A stretch of DNA of 48,388 bases from positions 1 through 48,388 of the forward strand of contig NZAZ01000010.1 of the NCBI GenBank assembly GCA_002686255.1. Reading direction: 5' to 3'. The position numbers and the translations under genes are program-made. Shown piece by piece: positions 29,066 through 38,901 of the stretch (the first letter of the stretch is position 1; each line of letters opens with the position of its first letter). Origin of the DNA: Rhodospirillaceae bacterium. Its GTDB lineage: Bacteria; Pseudomonadota; Alphaproteobacteria; Rhodospirillales; Casp-alpha2. The notes under the pieces are model-generated. The model searched no databases. It saw only the letters and a program-made list of their open reading frames with translations, and was not told the DNA's origin.

Positions 29066-29194
29066 TTATTTCCCGCCTTTGAGGATGGAACGGCGGGCCG
29101 CGGCCAGGGCGTCCTGGTCGCGGCCGGTCAGTTTTTGCGCCTTGCGGTTGGCGGCGATGAGCGCCGTGTTGGCGGTTTCGGGCTTTAAAAAGGC
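29066..29194 (-). pseudogene. 5'-truncated coding remnant, 42 codons
   Basis: The minus-strand frame from a stop at 29195-29197 to the TAA at 29066 reads A-F-L-K-P-E-T-A-N-T-A-L and then I-A-A-N-R-K-A-Q-K-L-T-G-R, and ends S-I-L-K-G-G-K. Nearly every third codon position is G or C, as in the real genes around it, yet there is no ATG, GTG or TTG between the upstream stop and the conserved-looking part. It may be the C-terminal end of a decayed gene, or a small gene with a frameshift near a run of five T at the 5' side. I do not recognise the family. Confidence 0.35.
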
Positions 29195-29311
29195 TTAACG
29201 GATGGAGGGCCAGGATGGGTGATTTTAACGCCAATTCGGGCCAATTTACCATCGTATGCAGGGGACAAGAATCTTGATGACGAAGGGAGTGGAATCCCCT
29301 AGAGTCGCCAC

Positions 29312-29328
29312 TGGCATTATGAATGCCA
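29312..29328. repeat. 17-base palindrome, 7-bp arms
   Basis: TGGCATT and AATGCCA flank ATG, a perfect inverted repeat in the gap between tag and proS. Its size and lack of a T-tract fit an operator for a dimeric regulator better than a terminator. No regulator is encoded nearby. Confidence 0.4.
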
Positions 29329-29429
29329 ATAAGAACTCGGCCGAGTTTGCTCGTTGCCCGGGTTTTGGGAGGTTAAGAACAATAATAAGGGTTTTATAAA
29401 AGTCGAAAACCCACTGAAAACTGGGAAAT

Positions 29430-29464
29430 GGCAGGATCGGAAACGGTCTTGCCTTTTATTTTGT
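29430..29464. terminator. hairpin with T-rich tail just after tag
   Basis: An imperfect 9-bp stem (GGCAGGATC against GGTCTTGCC, helped by G-U pairs) is followed on the plus strand by TTTTATTTTG. It lies 15-39 bases after the tag stop. On the minus strand the trailing T content is weaker, so as a terminator of tag it is uncertain. Confidence 0.35.
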
Positions 29465-29468
29465 CCGC

Positions 29469-30035
29469 TTATTCTTCGGCGAAGACTTCCGCGTCCACCC
29501 GCATCCAGGGCGGAGGCGGCTTCATCTTGGCAATGCGTTTGTAGGTCGGGCAGTCCCGGTGGTGGGCGCCGGGCAGATAGCCGATGCACATCAGGAATTC
29601 GTTGACGATCTCGCCGCCCATGAACTTGAAGGTCTGGCGGAAAAGTTTCGTCCATTCGGCCCGGTTCCGTGGGTGGTGGGAGGCGATCCATTCGGCGAAG
29701 CCGCCGTGGCTGTCACGCAGCGCAATCACCCTGCCCGCGTTGTCGATGATGGAATTGACCTTGAGCCGGTTACGGATGATCCCGGGGTCCTTCAACAGCC
29801 TTCTTAAGTCCCTTTTGCCGTAGGCGGCGACCGTATCGACGTCGAAGTTGTCGAAGGCCTTGACCGTGGTCGGGCGTTTCTTGAGCACGATTTCCCACGA
29901 CAGCCCGGCCTGGAACAGCTCCAGGGACTGCAATTCGAACAAGGCGCGTTCGTCGGTCAAGGGAAAGCCGTATTCGTTGTCGTGATAGGACTCGTGGACG
30001 GGGTTTCCGGGCGCCACGTCGCAGTACCAGCTCAT
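29469..30035 (-). CDS. tag: DNA-3-methyladenine glycosylase I
   Basis: Tag excises 3-methyladenine from alkylated DNA, starting base-excision repair. The 188-residue protein has Cys5 and the Y-H-D-N-E-Y-G motif near residue 17. The family core L-F-E-L-Q-S-L-E-L-F-Q-A-G-L-S-W-E-I-V-L follows, and a C-terminal H-H-R-D-C completes the usual Cys-His-His-Cys zinc site. It starts seven bases after the DUF1467 gene, and a 505-base gap follows it. Since DUF1467 and proS are often close neighbours in related genomes, tag may be a later arrival here; that is an inference from gene-order memory. Confidence 0.93.
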   Translation of the reverse strand: MSWYCDVAPGNPVHESYHDNEYGFPLTDERALFELQSLELFQAGLSWEIVLKKRPTTVKAFDNFDVDTVAAYGKRDLRRLLKDPGIIRNRLKVNSIIDNAGRVIALRDSHGGFAEWIASHHPRNRAEWTKLFRQTFKFMGGEIVNEFLMCIGYLPGAHHRDCPTYKRIAKMKPPPPWMRVDAEVFAEE

Positions 30036-30042
30036 ATCGCGC

Positions 30043-30282
30043 TCAAACCCTGAACGAAATCACACCCGAGATGACGATCAGGTAAACCAGCCCGAAGATC
30101 ACGCCCGAGACCACCGTGGTGACGGCGACCTTGATCAGCATTCGGGGATTTTCCGGCGCCCCGGGGTCGTCCCCTTCGCCCAGGTCCTCGGGCTCGATGC
30201 GCCGTACCCCCCACGGCAGAACCATGAACATGACCAGCCACCAGATGATGGCGTAAGTGGCGAGACCGGTGGCCCAATACAT
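30043..30282 (-). CDS. DUF1467 family small membrane protein
   Basis: This 79-residue protein has two membrane segments (about 6-25 and 50-75) separated by an acidic Pro/Gly loop with the family motif L-P-W-G-V-R-R. It is typical of DUF1467, found in alphaproteobacteria next to mce and proS. Function is unknown. It lies two bases after mce and seven before tag. Confidence 0.88.
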   Translation of the reverse strand: MYWATGLATYAIIWWLVMFMVLPWGVRRIEPEDLGEGDDPGAPENPRMLIKVAVTTVVSGVIFGLVYLIVISGVISFRV

Positions 30283-30284
30283 GG

Positions 30285-30689
30285 TTAAGCCTGTTCCAGT
30301 TCGATCAGGGTGCCGGCGAAGTCCTTCGGATGCAGGAACAGGACCGGCTTGCCATGCGCCCCCGTTTCCGGCTCGCCGTCGCCAAGCACACGGACGCCCT
30401 GGTCTTTGAGTTTGTCGCGGGCTTTGAGGATGTCATCGACCTGGTAACAGACGTGATGCATGCCCCCGGTCGGGTTTTTTTCCAGGAACCCGGCGATCGG
30501 TGAGCTTTCGCCGAGGGGCTCCAGCAATTCGACCCGGGTATTGCCCAGGTCCACGAACACCACCGTCACCCCGTGCTCCGGCAGCGCCTCGGCCTCCGAA
30601 ACCCGGGCGCCGAGCGTGTCCCGGTAGACCGCCGCCGCGGCGCCCAGGTCGGGCACGGCGATGGCGACGTGATTGAGCTTTCCGATCAT
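30285..30689 (-). CDS. mce: methylmalonyl-CoA epimerase
   Basis: Mce interconverts the 2R and 2S forms of methylmalonyl-CoA on the route from propionyl-CoA to succinyl-CoA. The 134-residue VOC-fold protein has two babb modules. The metal ligands are visible as His in L-N-H-V-A-I-A-V-P-D-L, His in H-H-V-C-Y-Q-V, and the C-terminal Glu in I-E-L-E-Q-A. Its ATG overlaps the rnj stop as ATGA. No mutase subunits are in the window, so the rest of the pathway lies elsewhere. Confidence 0.92.
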   Translation of the reverse strand: MIGKLNHVAIAVPDLGAAAAVYRDTLGARVSEAEALPEHGVTVVFVDLGNTRVELLEPLGESSPIAGFLEKNPTGGMHHVCYQVDDILKARDKLKDQGVRVLGDGEPETGAHGKPVLFLHPKDFAGTLIELEQA

Positions 30690-32371
30690 GGACCCTCTTT
30701 TTCCCTAACCCGGAACAGATGCACGGTGATCACCGGGTTCTTGTCCAGACTCTTGCGGAAACTGCGCCGGACCGCAATACGAACGGCTTCGCGCACCGTT
30801 TCGTCGTCGCCCCGCTGCTTCGCCTTCAATCCCCCGACGGCGGCCCGGGCCGCTTCCCTGGCCTCGTCGGCGATAGGGTCTTCGCCCGACTCCAACAGGG
30901 CGATGGGCGAAAGTTCGGGTTCGGCGGCCAATCCGCCGGAGCCGTCGAGGACCACGGTGACGACGGCGGCGCCGTTATAGACGGTGCGGGTTCGGCCGCG
31001 AATCAATTCGCCGTCCATGGGCACCAGGCGGTTGCCGTCCGCCGCCAGCCTGCCGACGGGAACGGCGCCGGTGATTTCCGGCTTTCCGGGCCCGAGGCGG
31101 ATCATGGCGCCGTTTTCGGCGGCGATGGCCGCCGGCACCTGGCATTCCAGGGCCAACCGGGCGTGTTCCCGCAGGTGGCGGAGCTCGCCATGGACCGGAA
31201 GCGCCAGCTTCGGCCTCGACAATTGATACATGCGGGCCAGTTCGTCCCGGGCCGGGTGACCCGAGACATGGACGAAATGGTCCGTGGTGTCGACAACCCG
31301 GATGCCGCGGCGGACCAACTGATTGTGAAGCCGCCCGATGGCTGCTTCGTTGCCGGGAATGATGCGGGCCGAGAAGATGACCATATCGCCTTCGCCCAGG
31401 GTCACGTTGGGATGGTCGTCGTTGGCGATCCGCAACAGCGCGGCGCGCGGTTCTCCCTGGCTGCCGGTGCAGACGATCACGGCCTTGTCTTCGGGCAGGT
31501 GGCCGGCGTCCTCTTCGTCCAGGAAGGCGGGAACGTCGGCCAGATAACCGTTTTCCCGCGCCGCATCGTTGATCCGGACCAGCGAGCGGCCCGCCAGAAC
31601 GACGTCGCGGCCGTTGGCCCGGGCCGCCTTGGCGATGGTTTCCAGGCGGGCGACATTGGAGGCGAAACAGGCGACGGCGACCCGGCCTTCGGCCGCCGCG
31701 ATAAGCTCGGTAAGGCTTTTAAGCAAATCGGCCTCGGATCCGGATTCGCCGGGGTCGAAGACGTTGGTCGAATCACAGACCAGCGCCAATACGCCCTCGT
31801 CGCCGAGCCGTTTGAGCGCCTCCACGTCGGCGGTGTCGCCGACCACCGGGCCGGGGTCGAATTTCCAGTCGCCGGTGTGAAGCACGGTGCCCAAGGGCGT
31901 GCGGATGGCGATGGCGTTGGGTTCCGGGATCGAATGGGTAAGGGTTATCAGCTCCATGTCGAAAGGCCCGACCGTGAAACGCCCGCCCAGGGGCACCTCG
32001 ATGATCTCCACCTCATCGGCGAAGCCGGTTTCCGCGAGTTTACGTTTAAGGATCGAAATGGTGAACGGCGTCGCATAGACCGGGCACTGAAGGCGTTGCC
32101 AAAGATACGGCACCGCGCCCAGGTGGTCTTCGTGGGCGTGGGTCAGCACCAGCCCCGCCAACCGGTCCCGGTGCCCGGCAATGAATTCTGGATCGGGCAG
32201 GATCACGTCGACGCCCGGCACCTGCCCGGCGCCGAAGGTGACGCCCAGATCGACCATGACCCAGGTCTCTTTCCCGGCCGGCCCGAGGCCGTAAAGGTTG
32301 AGGTTCATGCCGATTTCGCCGGCGCCGCCGAGGGCCACGAACACCAATTCGCCGGTTTTGCCGGGGCTCAT
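30686..32371 (-). CDS. rnj: ribonuclease J
   Basis: RNase J is a metallo-beta-lactamase/beta-CASP ribonuclease with 5'-3' exonuclease and endonuclease activity, used in alphaproteobacteria for rRNA and mRNA 5' processing. The 561-residue protein shows the metal-binding H-A-H-E-D-H-L-G-A-V-P-Y near residue 75, C-T-G-S-Q-G-E-P in the beta-CASP part and H-V-S-G-H-P-A-R-D-E-L near residue 370, and a C-terminal domain. I chose the ATG at 32371 because it overlaps the coaX stop as ATGA and begins the conserved L-V-F-V-A-L-G-G-A-G-E-I-G-M-N. A longer frame to 33061 only runs through coaX. Confidence 0.95.
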   Translation of the reverse strand: MSPGKTGELVFVALGGAGEIGMNLNLYGLGPAGKETWVMVDLGVTFGAGQVPGVDVILPDPEFIAGHRDRLAGLVLTHAHEDHLGAVPYLWQRLQCPVYATPFTISILKRKLAETGFADEVEIIEVPLGGRFTVGPFDMELITLTHSIPEPNAIAIRTPLGTVLHTGDWKFDPGPVVGDTADVEALKRLGDEGVLALVCDSTNVFDPGESGSEADLLKSLTELIAAAEGRVAVACFASNVARLETIAKAARANGRDVVLAGRSLVRINDAARENGYLADVPAFLDEEDAGHLPEDKAVIVCTGSQGEPRAALLRIANDDHPNVTLGEGDMVIFSARIIPGNEAAIGRLHNQLVRRGIRVVDTTDHFVHVSGHPARDELARMYQLSRPKLALPVHGELRHLREHARLALECQVPAAIAAENGAMIRLGPGKPEITGAVPVGRLAADGNRLVPMDGELIRGRTRTVYNGAAVVTVVLDGSGGLAAEPELSPIALLESGEDPIADEAREAARAAVGGLKAKQRGDDETVREAVRIAVRRSFRKSLDKNPVITVHLFRVREKEGP

Positions 32372-33138
32372 GAATTTTGACGGTAAAGGGCCAGAAGACC
32401 ACGCAGGATCAGGTCCGGGTCCGAATGGTTGATGCAGCCGGTGGCGCCGGTGAACAAATCCGCCAGGCCGCCGGTGGCGATGACCTCCATCTCGACGCCG
32501 TGTTCGTCGCCGAGCCGCCTGACCAGGCCCTCGATCATGGAAACGTAGCCCCAATAGATGCCCGACTGCATGGCTTCGACGGTGCTCTTGCCGGTGACCT
32601 TTTCCGTCCGCCGGATGCCGACGCGCGGCAGTTGCGCCGCCGCCATGTGCAGCGCCTCCAATGACAAATTCACCCCCGGGGCAATGACGCCGCCGATGTA
32701 ATTGCCGTCCGCGTCGATGATATCGAAGGTGGTCGCGGTGCCGAAATCGACGACGATCAATGGACCGCCGTATTTTTGATGGGCGGCGATGGCGTTGACC
32801 AAGCGGTCGGCGCCGACGTCGTCGGGCCGGTCGATGAGTATCTTGAGTCCCAAATCGACGCCGTCCTCGCCGACGATCAGTGGATCGCAGTCGAAATAAT
32901 CCCGGCACAAGGTTTTCAGGCTGAACAGCGTCGCCGGGACCACGGAGGCGATGATCGACGCGGTGATATCGGCCGGGGTCAGGTTGGCGGATTTCATTAA
33001 TTGTTGGAGCCAGACCCCGAACTCGTCCGCCGTGCGGTCGGTGTGGGATGACGAGCGCCATTCCCCCCTGACCGCGCCTTCATCGTCAAAGACGGCAAAG
33101 ACGATGTTGGTGCTCCCGGAATCTATGGCGAGCAGCAT
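32368..33138 (-). CDS. coaX: type III pantothenate kinase
   Basis: CoaX phosphorylates pantothenate, the first step of coenzyme A synthesis, and unlike CoaA is not inhibited by CoA. The 256-residue ASKHA-fold protein has the phosphate motif D-S-G-S-T-N-I-V-F-A-V near residue 6, the pantothenate-binding G-A-D-R-L-V-N-A-I-A-A-H and the third motif V-V-D-F-G-T-A-T-T-F-D. It lies between birA (nine bases) and rnj (ATGA overlap), the conserved alphaproteobacterial arrangement. Confidence 0.96.
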   Translation of the reverse strand: MLLAIDSGSTNIVFAVFDDEGAVRGEWRSSSHTDRTADEFGVWLQQLMKSANLTPADITASIIASVVPATLFSLKTLCRDYFDCDPLIVGEDGVDLGLKILIDRPDDVGADRLVNAIAAHQKYGGPLIVVDFGTATTFDIIDADGNYIGGVIAPGVNLSLEALHMAAAQLPRVGIRRTEKVTGKSTVEAMQSGIYWGYVSMIEGLVRRLGDEHGVEMEVIATGGLADLFTGATGCINHSDPDLILRGLLALYRQNS

Positions 33139-33147
33139 GACGGCCCC

Positions 33148-33909
33148 TTACGCTTCGGCAAAAAACACATCGCCGGCGGTGATCCTACGCTCGCCGTCCG
33201 CGGTTTTCAGCAACAAAGCCCCGTTTTCGTCGAGATCGGTGAAAACGCCTTTCACGGTTTCATTGTCCAGGCGGACCTCTATCTCTTCGCCCTGACCATG
33301 ACAGCGCTGCAGCCAGTTCTTGCGGATCGGCTCAAATCCCTCTTCCAGCCACTTCCCCGACCACAACATGAAATGACGGCAGAAGGATTCCAGGCAGTCG
33401 ACTTCCGTCGCCGGCCATTGCTCGGCCCGGAACGACGTCGCCGGGAAATCCGTGTCACCGGGAAAGACGCCGACGTTGACGCCTAAGCCCAGGACCACCC
33501 AGTCGGGGATTTCATCACCGCCGGTTTCGGTCTCCAGCAAAAGTCCGGCCACTTTACGGTCGTTCAACAGCACGTCGTTGGGCCATTTCAAGTGCACCTG
33601 ATGACCGGGTTCGCCGACGCTTCCCAAGGCGTCGAAAATCGCCAGCCCGGCGACGAAGCTCAACTCCGCCGCCTTCGCCGCCGCCACGTCCGGGCGCAGG
33701 ATCAACGAACAATAAAGATTCCCAGGCGGGCTGTGCCATTTGCGGCCCCGCCGTCCGTGGCCGTCGGTCTGCTCCTTGGCCCAAACCAGCGTGCCGTCGG
33801 GAGCTTTTTCCTCGCCTTCGGCGGCCAGGCGCTTGGCTTCGGTGTTGGTGCTGTCGACGGTATCGAGGGTCACCAATCGATAGACGGAGGGAAGGGAAGG
33901 TTCGCGCAT
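33148..33909 (-). CDS. birA: biotin-[acetyl-CoA-carboxylase] ligase
   Basis: This ligase attaches biotin through biotinyl-AMP to carboxylase carrier domains. The 253-residue protein has the glycine/arginine loop D-G-H-G-R-R-G-R-K-W-H-S and the L-K-W-P-N-D-V-L-L-N motif, then the C-terminal SH3-like domain. There is no N-terminal helix-turn-helix, so it should not act as the biotin repressor. The ATG at 33909 lies ten bases after nuoN; a TTG at 33930 would add seven residues and overlap nuoN. It follows complex I genes with no obvious functional link. Confidence 0.94.
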   Translation of the reverse strand: MREPSLPSVYRLVTLDTVDSTNTEAKRLAAEGEEKAPDGTLVWAKEQTDGHGRRGRKWHSPPGNLYCSLILRPDVAAAKAAELSFVAGLAIFDALGSVGEPGHQVHLKWPNDVLLNDRKVAGLLLETETGGDEIPDWVVLGLGVNVGVFPGDTDFPATSFRAEQWPATEVDCLESFCRHFMLWSGKWLEEGFEPIRKNWLQRCHGQGEEIEVRLDNETVKGVFTDLDENGALLLKTADGERRITAGDVFFAEA

Positions 33910-33919
33910 GGGAGAGAAA

Positions 33920-35392
33920 TTACCCGGCAAACAGCGACGCGGCGGCCGCCGCGGCTCCGTTCAGGATCGGCGTCGGATAGACGAAAAACAGAACGATCAC
34001 CAGACCGGCGGCGGCGATAACCAGACCCAGGTCCCGGCTGACGGGCTTGTCCAAGGGATCGTCCGGCTCCTCGAAATACACCATCTGCACGATGCGAAGG
34101 TAATAGAAGGCGGCGACGACGCTGGTCAGGACGCCGACGACGGCGAGGGCATAGAGTCCCGCCTCGATGGCGGCGAGGAAGATGTAAAGTTTGCCGAAGA
34201 AGCCTGCCAGCGGCGGAATGCCGGCCATGGAAAACATGAAGACGACGAGGCCCAACGCCAGCATGGGATGGGTCTTGCCCAGCCCGGCCAGGTCGTCGAT
34301 GCCTTCGACCATGCGATCGCCCCGGCGCATGCACAGGATGCAGGCGAAGGCGCCGATGTTCATGGCCAGATAGATGGCGAGATAGATCAGCGTGCCGCGA
34401 ACGCCGGTCTCGCCGCCGGCGGCAAGGCCGATAAGGGCATAGCCGACATGGCCGATGGAGCTATAGGCCATCAGGCGCTTGATGTTGCGTTGGTTGATGG
34501 CGGCGAAGGCGCCCAAGACCATGGACGCCATCGACACGAAGACGACGATCTGCTGCCATTCCCCCACCAGGCCGCCGAACGGCCCGATCATGACGCGGAT
34601 GAAAAGCGCCAGCGCCGCGATCTTGGGGGCCACGGAAAAGAAGGCGGTGACGGGCGTCGGCGCGCCTTCGTATACGTCCGGGGTCCACATGTGGAAAGGC
34701 ACCGCCGACACCTTGAAGGCGAGCCCGGCCAGGATGAAGACGATGCCGAAGATGATGCCGATATTGACTTCTGTCTCGCCGCCGCCGTGGAAGAGCTGGG
34801 CCAGTTGGTCGAAATTCGTGGTTCCGGCGAAGCCGTAGATCAACGACGCCCCGTAAAGCAGCATCCCCGACGCCAACGCGCCGAGGACAAAATATTTGAG
34901 CCCGGCTTCGGTGGACCGCGTGTCGTCGCGCTGGAACGCCGCGATCACGTAAAGCGACAGCGACTGCATTTCCAGGCCGAGGTAAAGGGCGATCAGGTCG
35001 TTGGCCGAAATCATCATCATCATGCCGAGCGTGGCGAAGACGATGAGGATCGAATATTCGAACCGGGCCATGGCGTGGCGCTCGATAAAGCCCTGGGAAA
35101 TGACGATCGCCAGCGCCGATCCGATCAGCACCAGGATCTTGCTGTAAACGGCGAAGGGATCGCTGACGAACATGTTCTGGAACGTCACCAGCCGCCCGCC
35201 GGAAAGCGTCGAGACCAGCAACGCCGCCAGAATCAGGGTGATGATGGAAAGGAACGAAATCAACCGCGACGCCTTTACCTCCTTTTCGGCGGTGTCCCAG
35301 GGTTGGAAAACGCCCAACATCAGCATCGCCATGATTGCCGAAGCGAGGAAAAGTTCCGGCAGGGCCGGGACGACGTTCGGGACTTCTGCCAT
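33920..35392 (-). CDS. nuoN: NADH-quinone oxidoreductase subunit N
   Basis: NuoN is one of three antiporter-like proton-pumping subunits in the membrane arm of complex I. The 490-residue protein has about 14 membrane helices, with the proton-antiporter core ([13 protein letters not shown], with the conserved Glu, and [15 protein letters not shown] with a conserved Lys). It is the last nuo gene, 18 bases after nuoM. Confidence 0.97.
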   Translation of the reverse strand: MAEVPNVVPALPELFLASAIMAMLMLGVFQPWDTAEKEVKASRLISFLSIITLILAALLVSTLSGGRLVTFQNMFVSDPFAVYSKILVLIGSALAIVISQGFIERHAMARFEYSILIVFATLGMMMMISANDLIALYLGLEMQSLSLYVIAAFQRDDTRSTEAGLKYFVLGALASGMLLYGASLIYGFAGTTNFDQLAQLFHGGGETEVNIGIIFGIVFILAGLAFKVSAVPFHMWTPDVYEGAPTPVTAFFSVAPKIAALALFIRVMIGPFGGLVGEWQQIVVFVSMASMVLGAFAAINQRNIKRLMAYSSIGHVGYALIGLAAGGETGVRGTLIYLAIYLAMNIGAFACILCMRRGDRMVEGIDDLAGLGKTHPMLALGLVVFMFSMAGIPPLAGFFGKLYIFLAAIEAGLYALAVVGVLTSVVAAFYYLRIVQMVYFEEPDDPLDKPVSRDLGLVIAAAGLVIVLFFVYPTPILNGAAAAAASLFAG

Positions 35393-35410
35393 GGCGTTCG
35401 CTTCCCTACC

Positions 35411-36928
35411 CTAACGGCCGGCCACGGCGATGGCCTGGCCGGCGTTCAAGGCCGTGTCGACCTGGCTCAACAGGTTGGTCACGGAAACGTGCATGACTTC
35501 CAGGAACGGTCCCGGATAGACGCCCATGAAAATGACCAGCACCACCAGCGGCGCGAAAACGGCGATCTCGCGGGCGTTCATGTCGAGGACGGCGGCCAGG
35601 CTGTCCTTGGTCAGTTTGCCGAAAATCACCCGCCGGTAGAGGTAGAGCATATAGGCGACACTCAGGATCAACCCCGTCGTCGCCAGGGCGGCGACCCAGG
35701 TGTTGACCTTGAAGGCGCCGACCAGGATCAGGAACTCGCCGACGAACCCGGCGGTGCCCGGCAGCCCCACCGAGGCCAGCATGAACAGCATGAATATCAT
35801 CGAATAGGCCGGCATCCGGTGGACCAGGCCGCCGTAGGCCGAAATCTCGCGCGAATGGATGCGGTCATAGACGACGCCGACGATCAGGAACAGCGCCGCC
35901 GACACGATGCCATGGGCAAGCATCTGGTAAATCGCGCCTTCGACGCCCTGGACCGTCAACGTAAAGGTGCCGATGGTGACGAAGCCCATGTGGGCGACCG
36001 ACGAATAGGCGATCAGTTTTTTCATGTCTTCCTGGGCCAGCGCCACCAGCGAGGTGTAGACAATGGCGACGATGGAGAGCGTGTAGATCAACGGCGTGAA
36101 CATGACCGACGCCTCGGGGAACATGGGCAGCGAAAAACGCAGGAACCCGTAGCCGCCGAATTTCAACAGCACCGCCGCCAGGATCACCGAGCCCGCGGTC
36201 GGGGCCTCCACATGGGCGTCGGGAAGCCACGTATGAACCGGCCACATCGGGATCTTGACCGCGAAGGAAGCGAAGAAAGCGAGCCACAACCAGGCCTGCA
36301 TTTCGACCGGGAAGCGGTACGCCATCAGGGTCGGGATGTCGGTGGAGCCGGTGGTGAAATACATGGCCAGCAACGCCAGCAGCAGCAACACCGAGCCCAA
36401 AAGCGTGTACAGGAACAGCTTGAAAGCCGCGTAAACCCTTTGCGGCCCGCCCCAGACGCCGATGATCACGAACATCGGGATCAGCACCGCCTCGAAGAAA
36501 ATATAGAAAACCACCATGTCGAGCGCGCAGAACATGCCGATCATGAAGGTTTCCAGCACCAGGAACGAGATCATGTATTCCTTGACCCGGTTCTGGATGC
36601 ATTCCCAGCTCGACAGCACGCAAATCGGGGTCAACAGGGTCGTCAACAGCACGAACAGCATGGAAATGCCGTCGACCCCCATTTTATAGTTGATGTTGAA
36701 GGCCGGCATCCAAACCGCGTATTCGACGAACTGGAAATCGGCGGTGGCGGTGTCGAAATGGACCCAAATGAACAGCGACAATACGAAATTGATCGCCGAC
36801 GTCCACAACGCCGTCCACCGGGAATTCCGCGTCACCACGGCCTCGTCGCCGCGCGCCAGCACCAGGATCAGCAGCGCGCCGACCAACGGCAGGAAGGTCA
36901 GAAGCGACAACAGGGGGAAGTTCTGCAT
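35411..36928 (-). CDS. nuoM: NADH-quinone oxidoreductase subunit M
   Basis: This is an antiporter-like proton-pumping subunit. The 505-residue protein shows [13 protein letters not shown] near residue 85, the helix-5 region with the conserved Glu in [10 protein letters not shown], and the broken helix [19 protein letters not shown]. It has about 14 predicted membrane segments and usual length. It lies between nuoL (13 bases) and nuoN. Confidence 0.97.
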   Translation of the reverse strand: MQNFPLLSLLTFLPLVGALLILVLARGDEAVVTRNSRWTALWTSAINFVLSLFIWVHFDTATADFQFVEYAVWMPAFNINYKMGVDGISMLFVLLTTLLTPICVLSSWECIQNRVKEYMISFLVLETFMIGMFCALDMVVFYIFFEAVLIPMFVIIGVWGGPQRVYAAFKLFLYTLLGSVLLLLALLAMYFTTGSTDIPTLMAYRFPVEMQAWLWLAFFASFAVKIPMWPVHTWLPDAHVEAPTAGSVILAAVLLKFGGYGFLRFSLPMFPEASVMFTPLIYTLSIVAIVYTSLVALAQEDMKKLIAYSSVAHMGFVTIGTFTLTVQGVEGAIYQMLAHGIVSAALFLIVGVVYDRIHSREISAYGGLVHRMPAYSMIFMLFMLASVGLPGTAGFVGEFLILVGAFKVNTWVAALATTGLILSVAYMLYLYRRVIFGKLTKDSLAAVLDMNAREIAVFAPLVVLVIFMGVYPGPFLEVMHVSVTNLLSQVDTALNAGQAIAVAGR

Positions 36929-36941
36929 GGCGGCCCGTCCC

Positions 36942-38897
36942 CTAATGCTGGAACAAATACCATGTCACCAGGACAACGACGCCGGTGAGCATGGCGAATG
37001 CGTAATGGTAAAGGTAGCCGGTCTGCAGCGCCCCGGCGCGGCGCGCCAGGTTCAGCACCGCGGCCGATATCCCGTCCGGCCCGACGCCGTCGATCAGCGA
37101 CCCGTCGCCGGTCTTCCAGAACCCGCGTCCGAGATAAAAGGCCGGGCGCACGAACAACAGGTCATAGAGCTCGTCGAAGTACCATTTGTTGAGCAGGAAC
37201 CGGTAAAGGGCCTGGAACCGCCCGGCAATCAGGGCCGGCAGGGCGGGCGCCAGCATATACAGCACATAGGCCAGCCCGATCCCGGCGACGCCGACCACCA
37301 GCGGCATGTATTTGACCCAGACCGGAACGCCGTCGGCGGCTTCGAGCGCCGGGTGGCCGGCCAGGACCAGGATCGACTCGCCCCAGAATTCCCCGGCCCC
37401 GGGGCCGACGAAGCTTTCGTAACCGATATAGCCCATGAACATGGCCCCCGCCGCCAGCACGAACAGCGGCAGGATCATGACCTTCGGGCTTTCGTGGGCC
37501 TGGGCCATGACTTTTTTGTCGGCCCGGGGCGCCCCGTGGAAAGTCATCAGCAGCAGCCGCCAGGAATAAAACGCGGTCAGGAACGCCGCCGCGATGCCGA
37601 GCCAGAAGGCATACCCCCCGGCCCCGGTGCCGGCGGCGTAGGCGGCTTCCAGCATCACGTCCTTGGAGAAATAACCGGCGAACGGCCAGATGCCGGCCAA
37701 GGCCAGCGAGCCGATCCACATCAGCGCATAGGTCACCGGAATCAGCCGCCACAGCCCGCCCATCTTGCGCATGTCCTGTTCGGCGGACATGGCGTGAATG
37801 ACCGAGCCGGCGCCGAGGAACAACAGGGCCTTGAAAAAGGCGTGGGTGACGAGGTGGAAAATGCCGGCCGAATACGCCGACACGCCGGCGGCGAAGAACA
37901 TGTATCCCAATTGCGAACAGGTGGAATAGGCGATCACCCGCTTGATGTCGTTCTGCACGCAGGCGATGGTGGCGGTGACGATCGCCGTCGACGCGCCGAC
38001 GACGGTGACCATCATCAGCGCGGTATCGGAATATTCGAACAGCGGCGACATCCGGACGACCATGAAGACGCCGGCGGTGACCATGGTCGCGGCATGGATC
38101 AGGGCCGACACCGGGGTCGGGCCTTCCATGGCGTCCGGCAGCCAGGTGTGAAGCCCCAATTGCGCCGATTTGCCCATGGCGCCGATGAACAGCAGCACCG
38201 TGCTCACCGTGATGGCGTTGAATTCGAAGCCGAACACTTGCAGCATCGCCCCCGCCTTGTCCGGCGCGGCGGCGAAGATGGTGTCGTAATCGACGGTCTC
38301 GAACAGCACGAAGATGGCGAAGATGCCGAGCGCGAACCCGAAATCGCCGACCCGGTTGACGACGAAGGCCTTGATGGCGGCGGCGTTGGCCGCCGGGCGG
38401 TCGTACCAGAACCCGATCAGCAGGTACGAACACAAGCCCACCCCTTCCCAGCCGAAGAAAAGCTGCACCAGGTTGTCGGCCGACACCAGCATCAGCATGA
38501 AGAAGGTGAACAGGCTCAAATAAGCCATGAACCGGGGGACGCCGGGGTCATGGTGCATGTAGCCGATGGAATAGATGTGGATCACCGCCGACACGGTGGT
38601 GACCATGAACAGCATCACCGACGACAGGGTGTCCATCTTGATCGCCCAGCTGACTTCCAGGGCCCCGGAATCGATCCAGGTGAACAGCTCCACCGTGCGT
38701 GGGTTCTGGCCCATGACGACGTCCCAAAACACGATCCCGGCGAACACCGCCGCGAGAACCAGGGCGCCGCAGGTCACCCATTGGGCGGCGCTATCGACGC
38801 GGCCCTGTTTCTTTTCGTCGCCGAGACGGACAAACGCCAACATGCCGGCGATGAAGGCGCCGGCAAGCGGCAGGAGGACGGCGATGGTTTCGAACAT
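36942..38897 (-). CDS. nuoL: NADH-quinone oxidoreductase subunit L
   Basis: NuoL is the distal antiporter-like subunit, whose long C-terminal lateral helix runs along the membrane arm. The 651-residue protein has the expected motifs [18 protein letters not shown] and [23 protein letters not shown]. About 16 membrane segments are visible, including a C-terminal one. It starts four bases after nuoK. Confidence 0.97.
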   Translation of the reverse strand: MFETIAVLLPLAGAFIAGMLAFVRLGDEKKQGRVDSAAQWVTCGALVLAAVFAGIVFWDVVMGQNPRTVELFTWIDSGALEVSWAIKMDTLSSVMLFMVTTVSAVIHIYSIGYMHHDPGVPRFMAYLSLFTFFMLMLVSADNLVQLFFGWEGVGLCSYLLIGFWYDRPAANAAAIKAFVVNRVGDFGFALGIFAIFVLFETVDYDTIFAAAPDKAGAMLQVFGFEFNAITVSTVLLFIGAMGKSAQLGLHTWLPDAMEGPTPVSALIHAATMVTAGVFMVVRMSPLFEYSDTALMMVTVVGASTAIVTATIACVQNDIKRVIAYSTCSQLGYMFFAAGVSAYSAGIFHLVTHAFFKALLFLGAGSVIHAMSAEQDMRKMGGLWRLIPVTYALMWIGSLALAGIWPFAGYFSKDVMLEAAYAAGTGAGGYAFWLGIAAAFLTAFYSWRLLLMTFHGAPRADKKVMAQAHESPKVMILPLFVLAAGAMFMGYIGYESFVGPGAGEFWGESILVLAGHPALEAADGVPVWVKYMPLVVGVAGIGLAYVLYMLAPALPALIAGRFQALYRFLLNKWYFDELYDLLFVRPAFYLGRGFWKTGDGSLIDGVGPDGISAAVLNLARRAGALQTGYLYHYAFAMLTGVVVLVTWYLFQH

Positions 38898-38901
38898 TCC
38901 C

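Larger units (their letters stand above)
28964..29468. other. 505-base gap between tag and proS
   Basis: No intact gene is visible. On the minus strand 29066-29194 holds a 42-codon fragment with strong coding character but no start. A 17-base palindrome lies at 29312-29328 and a hairpin just downstream of tag. The stretch 29340-29465 is more AT-rich than its surroundings. In an otherwise tightly packed run of genes from nuoA to lolD this is the only sizeable gap, so proS and lolCD probably have their own promoter here. Confidence 0.5.

Noticed and set aside
32372..33061. N-terminal extension of RNase J by 230 codons
   Set aside because: It lies inside coaX in another frame; the family N terminus and the ATGA overlap fix the start at 32371.
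33908..36988. A 1026-codon plus-strand open frame opposite nuoN and nuoM
   Set aside because: Composition is dominated by Asp, His, Gln, Arg and Gly, as expected from the reverse complement of hydrophobic membrane-protein codons. It is antisense to two certain genes.
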